Made by a program: the position numbers and the translations under genes | Notes under the pieces: generated by a model | Databases searched by the model: none | Seen by the model: only the letters and a program-made list of their open reading frames with translations | Told to the model about the DNA's origin: nothing | Origin: Immersiella caudata | Taxonomy: Eukaryota; Ascomycota; Sordariomycetes; Sordariales; Lasiosphaeriaceae | Reading direction: 5' to 3' | Length of the DNA stretch: 64,000 bases | Assembly (NCBI GenBank): GCA_030512335.1 | Contig: JAULSU010000001.1 | Span: 7,626,001-7,690,000 of the forward strand | Shown: positions 21,581 through 32,382 of the stretch, piece after piece | Layout: every line of letters begins with the position of its first letter | Numbering within the stretch: position 1 is the stretch's first letter

Positions 21581-24500
21581 TTTCCTGAGCGAAGGGGAGT
21601 GTAGCGAGCCGTAGGATGGCATAAGGGCGAATGTGCAGGCGGGCTCAAATTAATGGCGATCCGGCAATGAAGCGTGGCGATTCAATTGACGCAAGTCCGA
21701 AGCCAGAACATGTGGTAGCGGACGTATTACACTGAGGTGAGGTGGCGGAGCCTAAGGACTGGAGGATTCCGCAGTGGTTGGTCGGCGCCAGGGTATGCAA
21801 AGGAGCGACTCGGGCGGGCTGAAGTGCAGCAAAAATGGCTGGTGCCGCAAGAACAAAGTCAAACGGTGACGAGGCCTGTGAACCGGCGTGGCAAGTCGTC
21901 ACGGTGAAATAAACTGAAGAGAACAGTGCCCAGCAACAGGATACTCAGCACACTCTCGGAGCCTGAGGGTCGAAGGAAGGAATGGCAGGTCGAAACCAAA
22001 AGCCCGTCAATTGAGGGCGCGGGAGATAAGACCGATCGGATTGCAGTACGGCGGTGTGGACCCGACTGTCGCGACGAACCCGAGGACGAAGTGAAGTTTG
22101 CGAAAGAGGCGCGCGGAAACCGGTCGCTGGTGGAAGATGATTGGGATTCGCTGTGTCGACCCGATCGTCTAGGTGTGCGATGCTTGCTCCGCAGCTCTTT
22201 CCCCCTTTTGCCCGCTCCCAAACTCTTTTCTTGCAAATCGCAGAACCTGCCGGGGTTCCAGTCGTGAGAACCGTTGGCGTCGAGAAAGGAAACGGGAGGG
22301 CGGTGAGGACGACGAAATTCGAATGCCGGCGATGGTGAGGAGAGGCCGTCGAGGAGAATCGAATGTCAGACCGACTGGTGGGATAGCGGGAGAAAAGAGG
22401 AGGACGGGGGAGGGAGGCGATGGTTAATGCAGGTCTGGGTGTCGGAGAGTGGAAGGAGGCACTGCAGGCTGGGGGGGCCTGCGGCCTTGTGGTATGGGAA
22501 GGGCGGGACGGCGACGTGACTGGCGGAGGGATAGGGTGCGGGCTGGATTTGCCCGGGATTGTCGGATGGCCCAATCAGCCAAGCTGCACCGTGTTAAATG
22601 GCTGAGAAGGGCTGGTGGTGCGTGCGAGGTTCTCGGGCCAAGCTTCTCCCTGCACCCGTCATGCCAGGCACGCAATGCGGTTCGGTTGGAGTCTTGCAAC
22701 TGCCACATACCCTTCGCTCCGCTACATGACAATCCATATGACACTGTCAATTGAACCTCACGACAATACATTTTATCACGATGCCAACCGCTTTCTCTTG
22801 TCGCTCTCGTTTTCGAGCACGCTAGAGGGAACTCATTGGCGTCTGCCCCGCCACGGCTCAGCTCAGGGGGTCCATGACAGCGCTGACAATGGCCCGGAAT
22901 AGTGACACAGCCAGCCAGTCCATACGATTTCGGTAAGCGACCTCCTCTCATGGGTAGGCTGCTCGCGTGTCGCCGTGGATCTCAAGGCCTGGCGGCCGGC
23001 GAGCGGCTTGTGATGTTTGTTTCCTCTCACCCTGTCTCACTGACGTGAGTTGTCCACAAGGGCGATAGGCGTTTCGAGTTGTGGGAGAAGAAAACGCACT
23101 GGTGCCCCTGTGCGGTCCCCATCGGTCGCGGCTCGGTTGAGTGGTTGACGTTGTTTGACTGCAACGGCTGAGGGGCCAGCACGTTGTGGGCAACAAAGAG
23201 GGTTGAAAACTCCAGAACGCGGGCAGCCGCAGGCCAATCAGCGCGGCGGGGACACGATCTTCTCGAGTCCCGATTTAATGTTTGAGATCTGGCCTGGCAT
23301 TCCATTCGCTCTCCAAAAGGGGGCAAAGGGGGCTGAGGACGCGTCCTGATAGGTTGGCCATGAGGTGTTCCTAAATCAGGCCGCTCACCCCAAGGACCTC
23401 CTGCATCTCGGCAGCCCCACATCCCCCCATCGGTCCCGCTGCCCGTGCCTTCGGTGCCCGCCAGAAGGCAAGAAAATTCGAAGGCCTCCCTCATGCAGGG
23501 ATGAGCATCGCGGTTTCAAGAACGGCGCAGGGGAAGAGGAACGCGCGAGCCAGCCGAAAAACCCGCACCCACCGCTGTCGAAATGTGCCGAGGGAAGAAT
23601 CGATTACTACATCTCTGTGACTCTGGATCTGAAGACGAAGACGTAAGGTTTGCCGTCCGGTTGAGTGGTCGGGTATCTCAATTCATCCCGCCAGTATCGA
23701 CGGAACCGTCTCAGGACCCCAACCTCAACTCTGTCGCTCCCAAAGCCGTTCGTGTTCGGCGGAAACGCAGCATATGCCGTCCGCTATTGAGGAACGGAGG
23801 GTTCTGGATCGGTCCCCGTCCTAATGGAGAGACGGCGCTGGAAGCATGGAGAATTGAGACTGCAGACACCCGCCTAGCAAGATCGGCCTCGGATCCAGTG
23901 TCGAGCCCGGATCAATCAGCATGACTTTGGCAGCAATGAATAAGATTCAAGCGATGCGCGCCGTCTGCTGCCCTGGACCTAGTTTGCATTGCGATGGATA
24001 TCGGGCCACCCCGATCCCAATTGACTTTCTTTCTACGCCTTCAATGTCATCCTTCATGCTTCCCCGCGCTGAGGGGCGTTGAGTCTGTTTCTGCCAGGCA
24101 CGCCAGGCAAGCCAGAACAGAATCATTGATTTCGCTCATCAATCCCAATCATTGGCATCCAATGCCAACTCCAGCTGCGGCGAGCTGGCACTCCGCCATG
24201 GCCATAGCGGGGGTATTAATATTGATAACCGGACACATGACGGGGTGACATCAATCAAGACTGGCATTAAATTGCCACGATATTGGGTGCCCGTCGTACT
24301 CGGCGGCCGACACGAAAACCCCGACGACGCACACCAGATCGGAAAAGGGGATTGGCCACACGTGGCTGGTGATGCGGGCTTCAGGGGTGGTTCGTGGCTA
24401 GACAGAGCGATGCGTACCCTCAAGCGGCATCCAGTTCGGTTCGATGGGCTGCAACCCAGCCAGCGGTCGCCAGTCACATCAACCCACAGAAGCCTTTGTG

Positions 24501-26231
24501 GCTATCGCAGATATCACGAATCCACAGGCGGAAAGCCACAGTGTAGTAGCTCGGAGCTCAGTCCTGTAGTGTGGCAATACCAGCCAGTCATTGCCTCGAG
24601 GTTGTTCGGGTCTTGTCGGATGCGTAGATCACAGCGGCAGCAAGCAGTCGACATCCCGCTCACCGCACCGCGCCACACCTGGCAAACATCTCAGACCGTA
24701 CTGGTCCTGAAGGGCACAGGCTGACTGGCGCAGACAAGTCCGTCTAGCACTATCAGCAAAGTCTCAACAGAGTTCCAACCCCTTTGGCTGGCCGTCTCGA
24801 CCTCTCACAGCCCATCTACGTACTACCTGCTCTGGAAACCAAACCCTCAACGGCAGCTTCCCCTCACTCACCTGAAACCAGCTGGTCCCAACAGCCTCGC
24901 CTATCATCAGTCAGGCCCTTATCATCAGGGCGTTGTGTGTTCTGAGTCAATTGGCTTTGCCCTACTCGGCTTGCGTGATGAGCACAACTTGCCTTCCAAG
25001 ACTCGCATGCATGTTTACACAGACATACACCAGCTCCGCTCCCGCCGCTGCTGTGCGTGGGCGATTTACAGAGGCGCATGGCCGTGAACCTTGGAGGTGT
25101 GTGATCGCACCCAAGGGAACGGGCGTACGTCAGGCGGGCGAGTGGAAACAAGCTGGAGAGCGCGGTTTGACCATGTTGTCATCGCTAGGCAATTTGCGTA
25201 GTTCGGTTTCGGACGTTGGGCAAAGAGCCCAAAGTCTCAATCCAGAGGTTGAATACTCTCGGCTGGCCAAGCCAGAGTCAACATCCTCACGATTGCGAAT
25301 CCGACAGAGACTCGCCGTCAAGAACCATCATAGTAATTTATCCTCTCGGGCGAGCTCGCAAGAAAAGAGGGTCTACTGTGCAGCGGAACAGCGCAAGGAA
25401 CAGGGCTAAATTGCCTTGAAACACGGAGACGCAACTCCCGGGCCTCACGTCACACATTGGCGAGCCTCCAGCTTTCCTGCCCACCCGAATGCACAGAACA
25501 CGTGCAGAAACACCCGTCGGGAATGCTCGGTAATGTATGCAGTGGCGGGTGTTCTGCAGCCCGATCAATTCAGAGTTTGCTATGCGCGATGCAAATATGC
25601 CTGCAGTATCGTACAAGAACGTGGAATCACGATGTCAATGCTGGGCTGAGGCTCATCGGATGTGACCGTAATCCAGGCAAAGGGGCGGCGGGTAGGCACC
25701 ACGATCCTGTCCACGAGGTGATGGGTGCTCAATCTAGCATAGCCGCCACGAAGGGGACGGAACATGCTTGTCATTTTCGAGACTCAGTCTCCATGCACTC
25801 CACGAGACGAGGACTTGCACATGGCAGAATTCAGCCTGCAGGCCGGCCGTCAGTTGGCAAGTTTGGGAAGCAGTTTGCCGGATGTGGCCCCCCTGCTACT
25901 CCCGTGCCCCGTATCCATGGTTCGGTGCCTGTCCCCCATGAATGGAGGCATCATGAGTTCGTTTCGTCAGCTTTGGAGCAACCCCTGGCTATAGAAACGA
26001 AACGCCCGAACGTGACGTTTCACTTCCCGACACAAGTCCCTTTCCAGATCTATCTGCCGGCCTCCGTGGGGTAAGCTGCCGTGAGAGATAGCTTCCAGGT
26101 AGCTGGTGATGCCGATTCATGGAGGGCCGGACTGCAAACTACCCTATGATGCTGTGGGGAAGGAGTTCAGCACGAGCGGACCAAGAAGCACGGCTATGTC
26201 CCTAAGAGCCAGAGCCGTTAGAGGTGCCACT
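21581..26231. other. 4.6-kb intergenic region, no gene supported
   Basis: Several frames of 100-205 codons occur on both strands, but none shows hydrophobic cores, domains or consistent splicing. The nearest part should contain the SHO1 promoter. No tRNA-like box A/B pair was found. Confidence 0.45.
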
Positions 26232-26913
26232 TCACAAGGCAGCTTCCGCCTCACGGAGCTTTTCAAGCCTCCTGATCCCCACCTCCGTCTTCTCAAGACA
26301 CCCCTCGGCCTCCGCAACGAATTGCCCGTATCGCAGAACTCGACCCTCATACCAGGCCCGCATGACTTGCTCGCTGCGAGCTCGGAGCTCGGCAATCTCA
26401 GCTTCCTGCGCCAGCTGCGTCGCCTCGATGGCCTTCATCCTGGGGATCAGTGCGGCAAGCTCGGCACTGAGTTTTGCATCTGGTATAGGTGTGTCTGCCG
26501 TGACAGCCGTGAGAGCAGAAGCAGTCGAGGGGAATGAGGACGCATATGATAAGACAGTCGCGCGAAGGGCTTCGGGCGATAGCTCGGTGGGGGGTGGCGA
26601 CTCTGGAGAGGGCGGCTGGAACAGCGACGGATGGGCGTTATCTGGGACAATTGGATTAGCATCAGCCCTTGTGGTACACTGAGTGGTTCGCTGTTGTGCA
26701 CACACATATCTTGAGGATCTCGGCATAGATGCGAGTGCGGCGGACGAGGTTGCCGAAACGACGTTCGAGATCGGCCAGAGAGGCGCTTACCGGCTCGGTC
26801 GGGGGTTGAGCTGGAGCATCCGAAAGGCCGTAGATTATGTTCTCCACTCTGAGGAGTCGCGCCTCCAGCAGTGAGATGGTGGCAAGCGATGTCTTGTCCA
26901 ATGTCACGTCCAT
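26232..26913 (-). CDS. ro-10: RO10-like dynactin p24 subunit
   Basis: Minus-strand exons 26913-26706 and 26641-26232 with a 64-nt intron (GTGTGT...CTAAT...CAG), giving 205 residues. The join yields RIYAEILKIYNAHPSLFQP, resembling the conserved LK-Y--HP--F phrase of dynactin subunit 3/p24. The N-terminus (TSLATISLLEARLLRVENII) and the C-terminal half (IPRMKAIEATQLAQEAEIAE, KTEVGIRRLEKLREAEAAL) are coiled-coil heptads. Length fits. In Neurospora RO10 is needed for nuclear distribution through the dynein/dynactin motor. The assignment rests on remembered family pattern and architecture, so another short coiled-coil protein remains possible. Divergent from the transporter at 27609. Confidence 0.65.
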
Positions 26914-27608
26914 GGCGTTTGTCAAACTTGCGGTTCCCGCACCCGGTTCAGTGCCAAGGATAGCTCCGCGACTGCCCTGGAGGTGCAGCCGATCGATGTT
27001 GCCGTCGCGAGGCTGCGGGTGCAATGTCGAATACTGCACGGGTGGGATAATACGTGGCCGTCCGTCTCCAGATGCGAGAGGTTGTTCGTTGGTCGAATTG
27101 ACGCGTTGGAAAACGGATCCGTCCCAGCTGATCACCCGACCAGAGGTGGTGACGCCAGGAGCACATGTGCCTGGTCCGCCCCGCATTATTGTGACCAATC
27201 AGCGCCACTGGTGCCTGCCCCAGGAACTAGCGTCAACTGGCCTAACGTCAACGTAACCGCGATACCTGTAATCTTCTTCACTCTGCCATCGACGCAATCG
27301 CAACGGCCGAGTTTCCAAGCCAACCACGCAGCATTATTACGGCTCATCTGACAGTGACGACTTCGAATAACAATCGCTATCTTTTGCCCCGAGTTGCGAT
27401 CGACTGTCCGCCGCGCCAGAGCCCGCAGTTCCGCCGCCTGGCTTCGATTCCCGTTTGGCGGCTCCAACGGTCGTGCCTCAACGGCGCTGCGCTTGCGCAC
27501 AACAGTCCAACGGACGGAGCGGCTTCTTCCCGCGACCCCGACAATTCGAGATACTGGATTTTGGTGCCGAGTCGTTGTTGAGAGGGCCAGCTTAATGGCA
27601 GGTAGAAC
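26914..27608. promoter_or_regulatory. divergent promoter region, RO10-like / amino acid transporter
   Basis: 695 bp between two opposite start codons. No TATA box or other sharp element identified. Chance frames of 60-200 codons cross it. Confidence 0.45.
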
Positions 27609-29392
27609 ATGACGGGGTATTCTGCGATCACCGATGGTCAATCGCTGGGAGGCGTGGGAAACATGCAGTACGTCTTGGTTCTCTCTGAACTGTTGCGGGC
27701 AGAATGCTGATATACGGACTGGTAGACCACGACGCGGCCGCAGCCCCCGGGTGGGTGGCGGGAATGCCTCGATGATGAGCAGCAACATCAATCTCTTGAA
27801 TACCAGTACGCTCCCTTGCCCCTCCTAGAATTGCGTTCCACTGACATCGTCGCAGTTATCGGCGCCGGCACACTCGCTATGCCCTCGGCCATGTCCCATT
27901 TTGGTGTCATGCTGGGGGTCATCCTCATCCTCTGGTGCGGGTTGACCTCGGCCTTTGGCCTGTATCTTCAATCTCGATGCTCAAGATACATTGATCGGGG
28001 GTCATCTTCATTCTTTGCACTCTCCCAGCTCACATACCCGAACGCAGCGGTCATGTTCGATGCTGCAATTGCCATCAAGTGTTTCGGCGTTGGCGTCTCG
28101 TATATGATCATTATCGGTGATCTCATGCCTGCTGTTGCTGAGTCCTTCGGCAGTGCGGCAACAGGTCTGGCTTTCCTCGCTGATCGCAAGTTTTGGATCA
28201 CCGTCTTTTTCCTATTCTTCATCATTCCACTGAGTTTCCCAAAGAGGCTGGATTCGCTCAAGTACACGAGCGTGGTGGCCCTCTTCTCCATTGGGTATCT
28301 GGTCATCTTGGTGGTTTACCACTACGCCAACGACGAGTACCCCAACAAGGGCGACATCAACGTCATCACTTGGCTCGGTCCAATCCAGGCACTAAGGAGC
28401 CTCCCAGTTGTCATCTTTGCCTACACATGCCACCAAAATGTAGGTTTCACTAGCCCCTTATTCTTCCCAACCTGCTGACTGTAGCCCAGATGTTCTCCAT
28501 TTTGAACGAGATCCAGGACAACTCGCCGGGCAGTATTGTGGGCGTTATCAGCGCCAGCATCGGCTCCGCCGCGTCCGTCTACATTCTTGTTGCCATTACG
28601 GGGTATCTCACTTTTGGCAACAATGTGGTTGCCAACATCGTCTCAATGTGTCAGTACATATGCTCCTATTGTTCCAGGGAAACCCTTTAGCTGACATGCC
28701 TTCTAGATCCCGTTTCGATCTCCTCGACTATCGCCAAGGCAGCAATCGTCATTCTCGTTACATTCAGTATTCCGTTGCAAGTTCACCCTTGCCGAGCCTC
28801 GATTGATGCCGTCTTGAGGTGGCGTCCGAACAAAGCTGCCCGCTCTCCCGCTAGCGCACTCGCTCCTGGCAGCCAACCCCTACTCCCTTCCACCACCGCC
28901 TCGGCAACGGTCGACAACCACGGAGTCCCTGTCTTGGCCATGTCGGAACTTCGATTCGCACTCATCACCAGCTTCATTCTGATCCTGAGCTATATCACCG
29001 CTCTCAACGTGTCCAGTCTGGACAGAGTCTTGGCCTACGTCGGTAGCACGGGATCCACCGCGATCTCGTTCATCCTTCCGGGTTTGTTCTACTACAAGAT
29101 CAGCGACCCCGAGGGTATACATCATCAGCGTCTCACTAAGGAAGACGACGATGCCGATTACTCCGACAGCTCCGACATAGAAGAAGCTCCGGCTGCCATG
29201 CATGACAGCACTGCCAGCATTCGCTCGGTAGTCAGCGCTGTGAGCAGCGTCCGATGGTGCCGTAAGTGGCGCTGGGATTTGGAACACCTGGAGCACGGAC
29301 TTTTGAGGAAACTCGCTTTGGCCCTGTCCGTATATGGTGTCTGTGTGATGGTTGTTTGCCTGACCATGAACACATTCTTCGCCTCGAGCTAA
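27609..29392 (+). CDS. vacuolar-type amino acid transporter (AAAP family, Avt5/6/7-like)
   Basis: Exons 27609-27667, 27726-27805, 27856-28439, 28490-28649, 28707-29392, giving 522 residues, all joins in phase. The join of exons 2 and 3 yields INLLNTIIGAGTLAMPSAMS, the first-helix signature of Avt/SLC38 transporters. SMYPVSISSTIAKAAIVILV and FSIPLQVHPCRASIDAVLRW mark the usual mid-protein region. About 11 helices are expected, with an acidic cytosolic stretch (DDDADYSDSSDIEEAPAAM) before the last helix. By family it would move neutral or acidic amino acids across the vacuolar membrane with protons; the exact member cannot be fixed. The short first exon depends on splice choice, but the N-terminus to the first helix (about 30 residues) is reasonable. 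Confidence 0.88.
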
Positions 29393-30005
29393 CATGGCTC
29401 TTTGACATTTGTGACGCGAGATACACAGGCTGCGCTTTTGCAGCTGAACGTGCATGACTATCTCGCACCTCTGGGTTAGAATTTCCTCCGTGTCACATCA
29501 GCAAATCATGGAGTACTGGACGAGATACATGACAAATACAGCGGGGAGCGATTGCTTTGGCGTTTTGATGCTTTTGGATATGGCTCGGCGTGGAGATCGA
29601 CCGGGCAGCATTGGGTGTATTAACATAACGGAGATGGTTTTTCACATAGGTTTATACATGAGCGCTCCCATTTGATCCTCTCGCTGGTGGTCTGTGAAGG
29701 TATCCTAGGACTGGCGTATACCCCAGATCTTATGCAATCAGCTTGCGCCCCTTGTACCGAAAGTAGAAGTGCTCGCCGTATCGACAGCCTTCCCTTGAGC
29801 CATCAACGAACCCGGGCCGCCACGTTTAACACCGTTCAGCCGATGGCGAAGATTAGTGTATTTAATGTTGTAAGATACAACTCCGGACCTTGCAAAACAC
29901 CTTCAATGTTCGATTGTGTACAAATGGTGGTGGAATCTCAATATGGGGAAATGGCTGCCGTTCGTGAGACGGAATCCTCACTGAGCGCTACAGAGGAGTC
30001 GGTCT
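29393..30005. other. convergent intergenic space, nothing recognised
   Basis: Lies between the 3' ends of the transporter and the mitochondrial S16 gene and should hold both 3' UTRs. Confidence 0.45.
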
Positions 30006-30519
30006 TCAATGGGCCATTCGAATAGGCGTAACTGGTGTTCCTTGTCGGACTTTCGGTTTCATGATTCCCGCCTGTTGTTATTGCGTCAGCTCGTCTGCAA
30101 TGGCCCAAGGTCTGCCTGGGAGGGCAGCTGCCGGTGGCAGCGAAGCTGGGAGTAGCGTACCATTGCTAATATCCTGTGCGCCGTATCTGTTGGTTGCGCG
30201 CCCACGCCTATCCAGTATTTCGCTCGTGTCACGTCGAGTTTGATATCCTTGTGCGGTTTGCTGTCGGGATCGTATGTGTCCTTCTTGGGGACGGGGTCGT
30301 AGGTCCCGAGGACCTCAAGGGGGCGGCTCCCTCGCGCGGTTCTGTGGACTTGGTTAGCTGGGCTCAGGTAGATGTGCGATGTGTCTCGTTGGTCATTCTG
30401 ATCGCACAGGAGTGAGGTCGGAGATCGAAGGGACTTGCGTACCGGGCGTGGGTGACGACAATGTTGTAGAAGGGCGAGTTGCTGCGCCCGAAGCGCGCAA
30501 GTCGGATCTTGACCACCAT
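30006..30519 (-). CDS. MRPS16: mitochondrial small-subunit ribosomal protein bS16m
   Basis: Minus-strand exons 30519-30443, 30341-30161, 30071-30006, giving 107 residues. The product begins MVVKIRLARFGRSNSPFYNI, the classic S16 start. It continues with PLEVLGTYDPVPKKD, KDIKLDVTRAKYWIGVGAQP and AHRILAM, then AGIMKPKVRQGTPVTPIRMA. The last exon was chosen because this tail fits the S16 pattern. Reading through intron 2, or using a nearer acceptor, would end at a stop at 30086 with a tail that does not fit. The protein is part of the mitoribosomal 30S-like subunit. It is divergent from NNR1. Confidence 0.92.
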
Positions 30520-30968
30520 GTTTGCGTCGAGTTGCGGCTCGCTCCCAATTGATAACGTCAAGTCGGGTCGTCGCGAGCCGTGAGCGTCCTGCGCAATCCG
30601 TTGCAGCTGTCTGGAAATTTTGGGCCAAGCCACGAGCAGCGGATTGGTAGCGGCGGCCAATCAGGGGGCCGATAAAGGTGCCGAGCCTTAGTCATCCACC
30701 CGTGCCAAGAATTTTCCCTTCTCACCGAATCGCTGGTCTGCACCAGCTGCCAGAGATGGGCTGAACCCCTACGCCAGTTGTTACGAGCACGAGGGACGAT
30801 GTGATGTCAGTCCACCACCCCTCATTCTGCCACCAATTCCCTGCTACCAATTCCCATTTATTACGCCATACATGCAGACACCTTCCTAGAGAATCTCACT
30901 TCTAATTTTTTCCCTGTGCCTCGCTCAGACTCTGTGCCGTATTGCCGGCCCGCATTGCACCTCCCACT
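30520..30968. promoter_or_regulatory. divergent promoter region, MRPS16 / NNR1
   Basis: 449 bp between opposite start codons of two compact housekeeping genes. No TATA box seen. Confidence 0.5.
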
Positions 30969-32382
30969 ATGGCACTCAAGGTTAGTTCCCCGTTCCGAAC
31001 ATGTTCCGGTTGTGGTCCCGGGATGAGGTGCCGGCATCTTCGTTTCTGGGCATTTTTTGACGTCGTGTCGGCCCAGACACTCTCTGCTAAGGCTGCGACC
31101 GCTTTGGACAAAGAGCTCATGAGCACCGGGGCTTTCTCGATCGATCAGTTGATGGAGTTAGCGGGCCTTTCCGTGTCACAGGCAGGTAAGTGATGGCCAT
31201 GTGAAGCCACATCTTATCTTCTGGCAAGGCCAAGCATTTAGCGCTAACCTCGCCCTAGTATATCGAGTTCATCCGATATCCAGGGGGCCAAGGATTCTTG
31301 TTGCGGTCGGGCCGGGCAACAATGGTAGGCCGCCTGCCCATACACAACACGCTCTTCTGTTGTTTTGCTTTGGTTCGATCTTGAGTTTGTTTTGGAGTTC
31401 AGGGGGTTGGCCCAAGCGCTGACGATGTCTTCAGGGGGCGATGGTCTTGTTGCAGCGCGCCACTTGCGCCACTACGGATACCAGCCGACCGTTTACTATC
31501 CAAAACGCAGCAAGAACGAACTGTATCAGGTACGATGCACATTTCTTCTTCCTCCAACCTCTCTGCGGCATGAGTGTATCGGATGTAGCGATCAAGATAA
31601 GTCGATTCCTCTCCGTTCTTCTATCAAGGCGGTCGGATATTAGTTCCATCATCCTCATCCTGGACATTATCAATGAGACTCCTTCAGCCAGCGGATAGCT
31701 TGTCGTGTTCTTGCTACCAGAAACCCTACTACTGAGGAACCAGCCCTGCCGGCTCCCCTGACCACATCGCTAACCCAAAACGCAGCGTCTAGCCAAGCAG
31801 CTGGAGGACCTCCATGTCCCTTTCGTGGACGACTTCCCAGCTGCCCTTGCATCTACTGACCACGTCGTTGATGCCATCTTTGGTCAGTCACCGGTGCTGC
31901 TCCTGCCCATCAGCAACTGCTCACACTCTCCTAGGCTTCAGCTTCTCCGGCGAAGTCCGGGAACCGTTCCCTGCTGTCATCCAGGCAATGCAAGACACCA
32001 AAGTGCCAGTGACGTCGGTTGACGCCCCGTCGTCGTGGAATATCAAGGAAGGGCCGCCCAAGTCCGGAGTCGGTAGCGCCTTCCACCCTGATGTTCTTGT
32101 CAGCTTGACGGCTCCGAAACCTCTAGTAAAGTACTTCACAGGGCGCCACTTCATCGGCGGACGGTACGTACCATACTCCAACAATGTCCTTGGCCGGTGT
32201 CATGTCCCTTTATCACTTGCCCTTCGAGCCTGCCCTTCCTCCTGTGCCACTTGCTTCATCCCTCTGATCATCCAGCCAGGTTCGTCACGCCGGCGATCGC
32301 AGACAAGTATGGGTTCGACGTCCCGGATTACGAGGGTATCGATCAGGTTGTTGAGGTGGGACCGAATGGACACAAGCTCTGA
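30969..32382 (+). CDS. NNR1: NAD(P)H-hydrate epimerase (YjeF_N domain)
   Basis: Seven exons: 30969-30980, 31077-31185, 31259-31324, 31435-31529, 31786-31882, 31935-32163, 32280-32382, giving 236 residues, all joins in phase. The first exon is only 12 nt (MALK). The product carries the YjeF_N pattern: MALKTLSAKAATALDKELMS, FSIDQLMELAGLSVSQAV, GPGNNGGDGLVAARHLRHYG (nucleotide site), VDAIFGFSFSGEVREPF and VDAPSSWN. The family interconverts R- and S-NAD(P)HX so that the ATP-dependent dehydratase can repair damaged cofactor. It ends KYGFDVPDYEGIDQVVEVG, as in fungal members. Six introns in a 236-residue gene is dense for the window. Confidence 0.95.

Noticed and set aside
24152..24724. 190-codon plus-strand frame in the 21.6-26.2 kb gap
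   Set aside because: No hydrophobic core, domain or conserved-looking block, and no continuation by splicing. Likely a chance frame in GC-balanced DNA.
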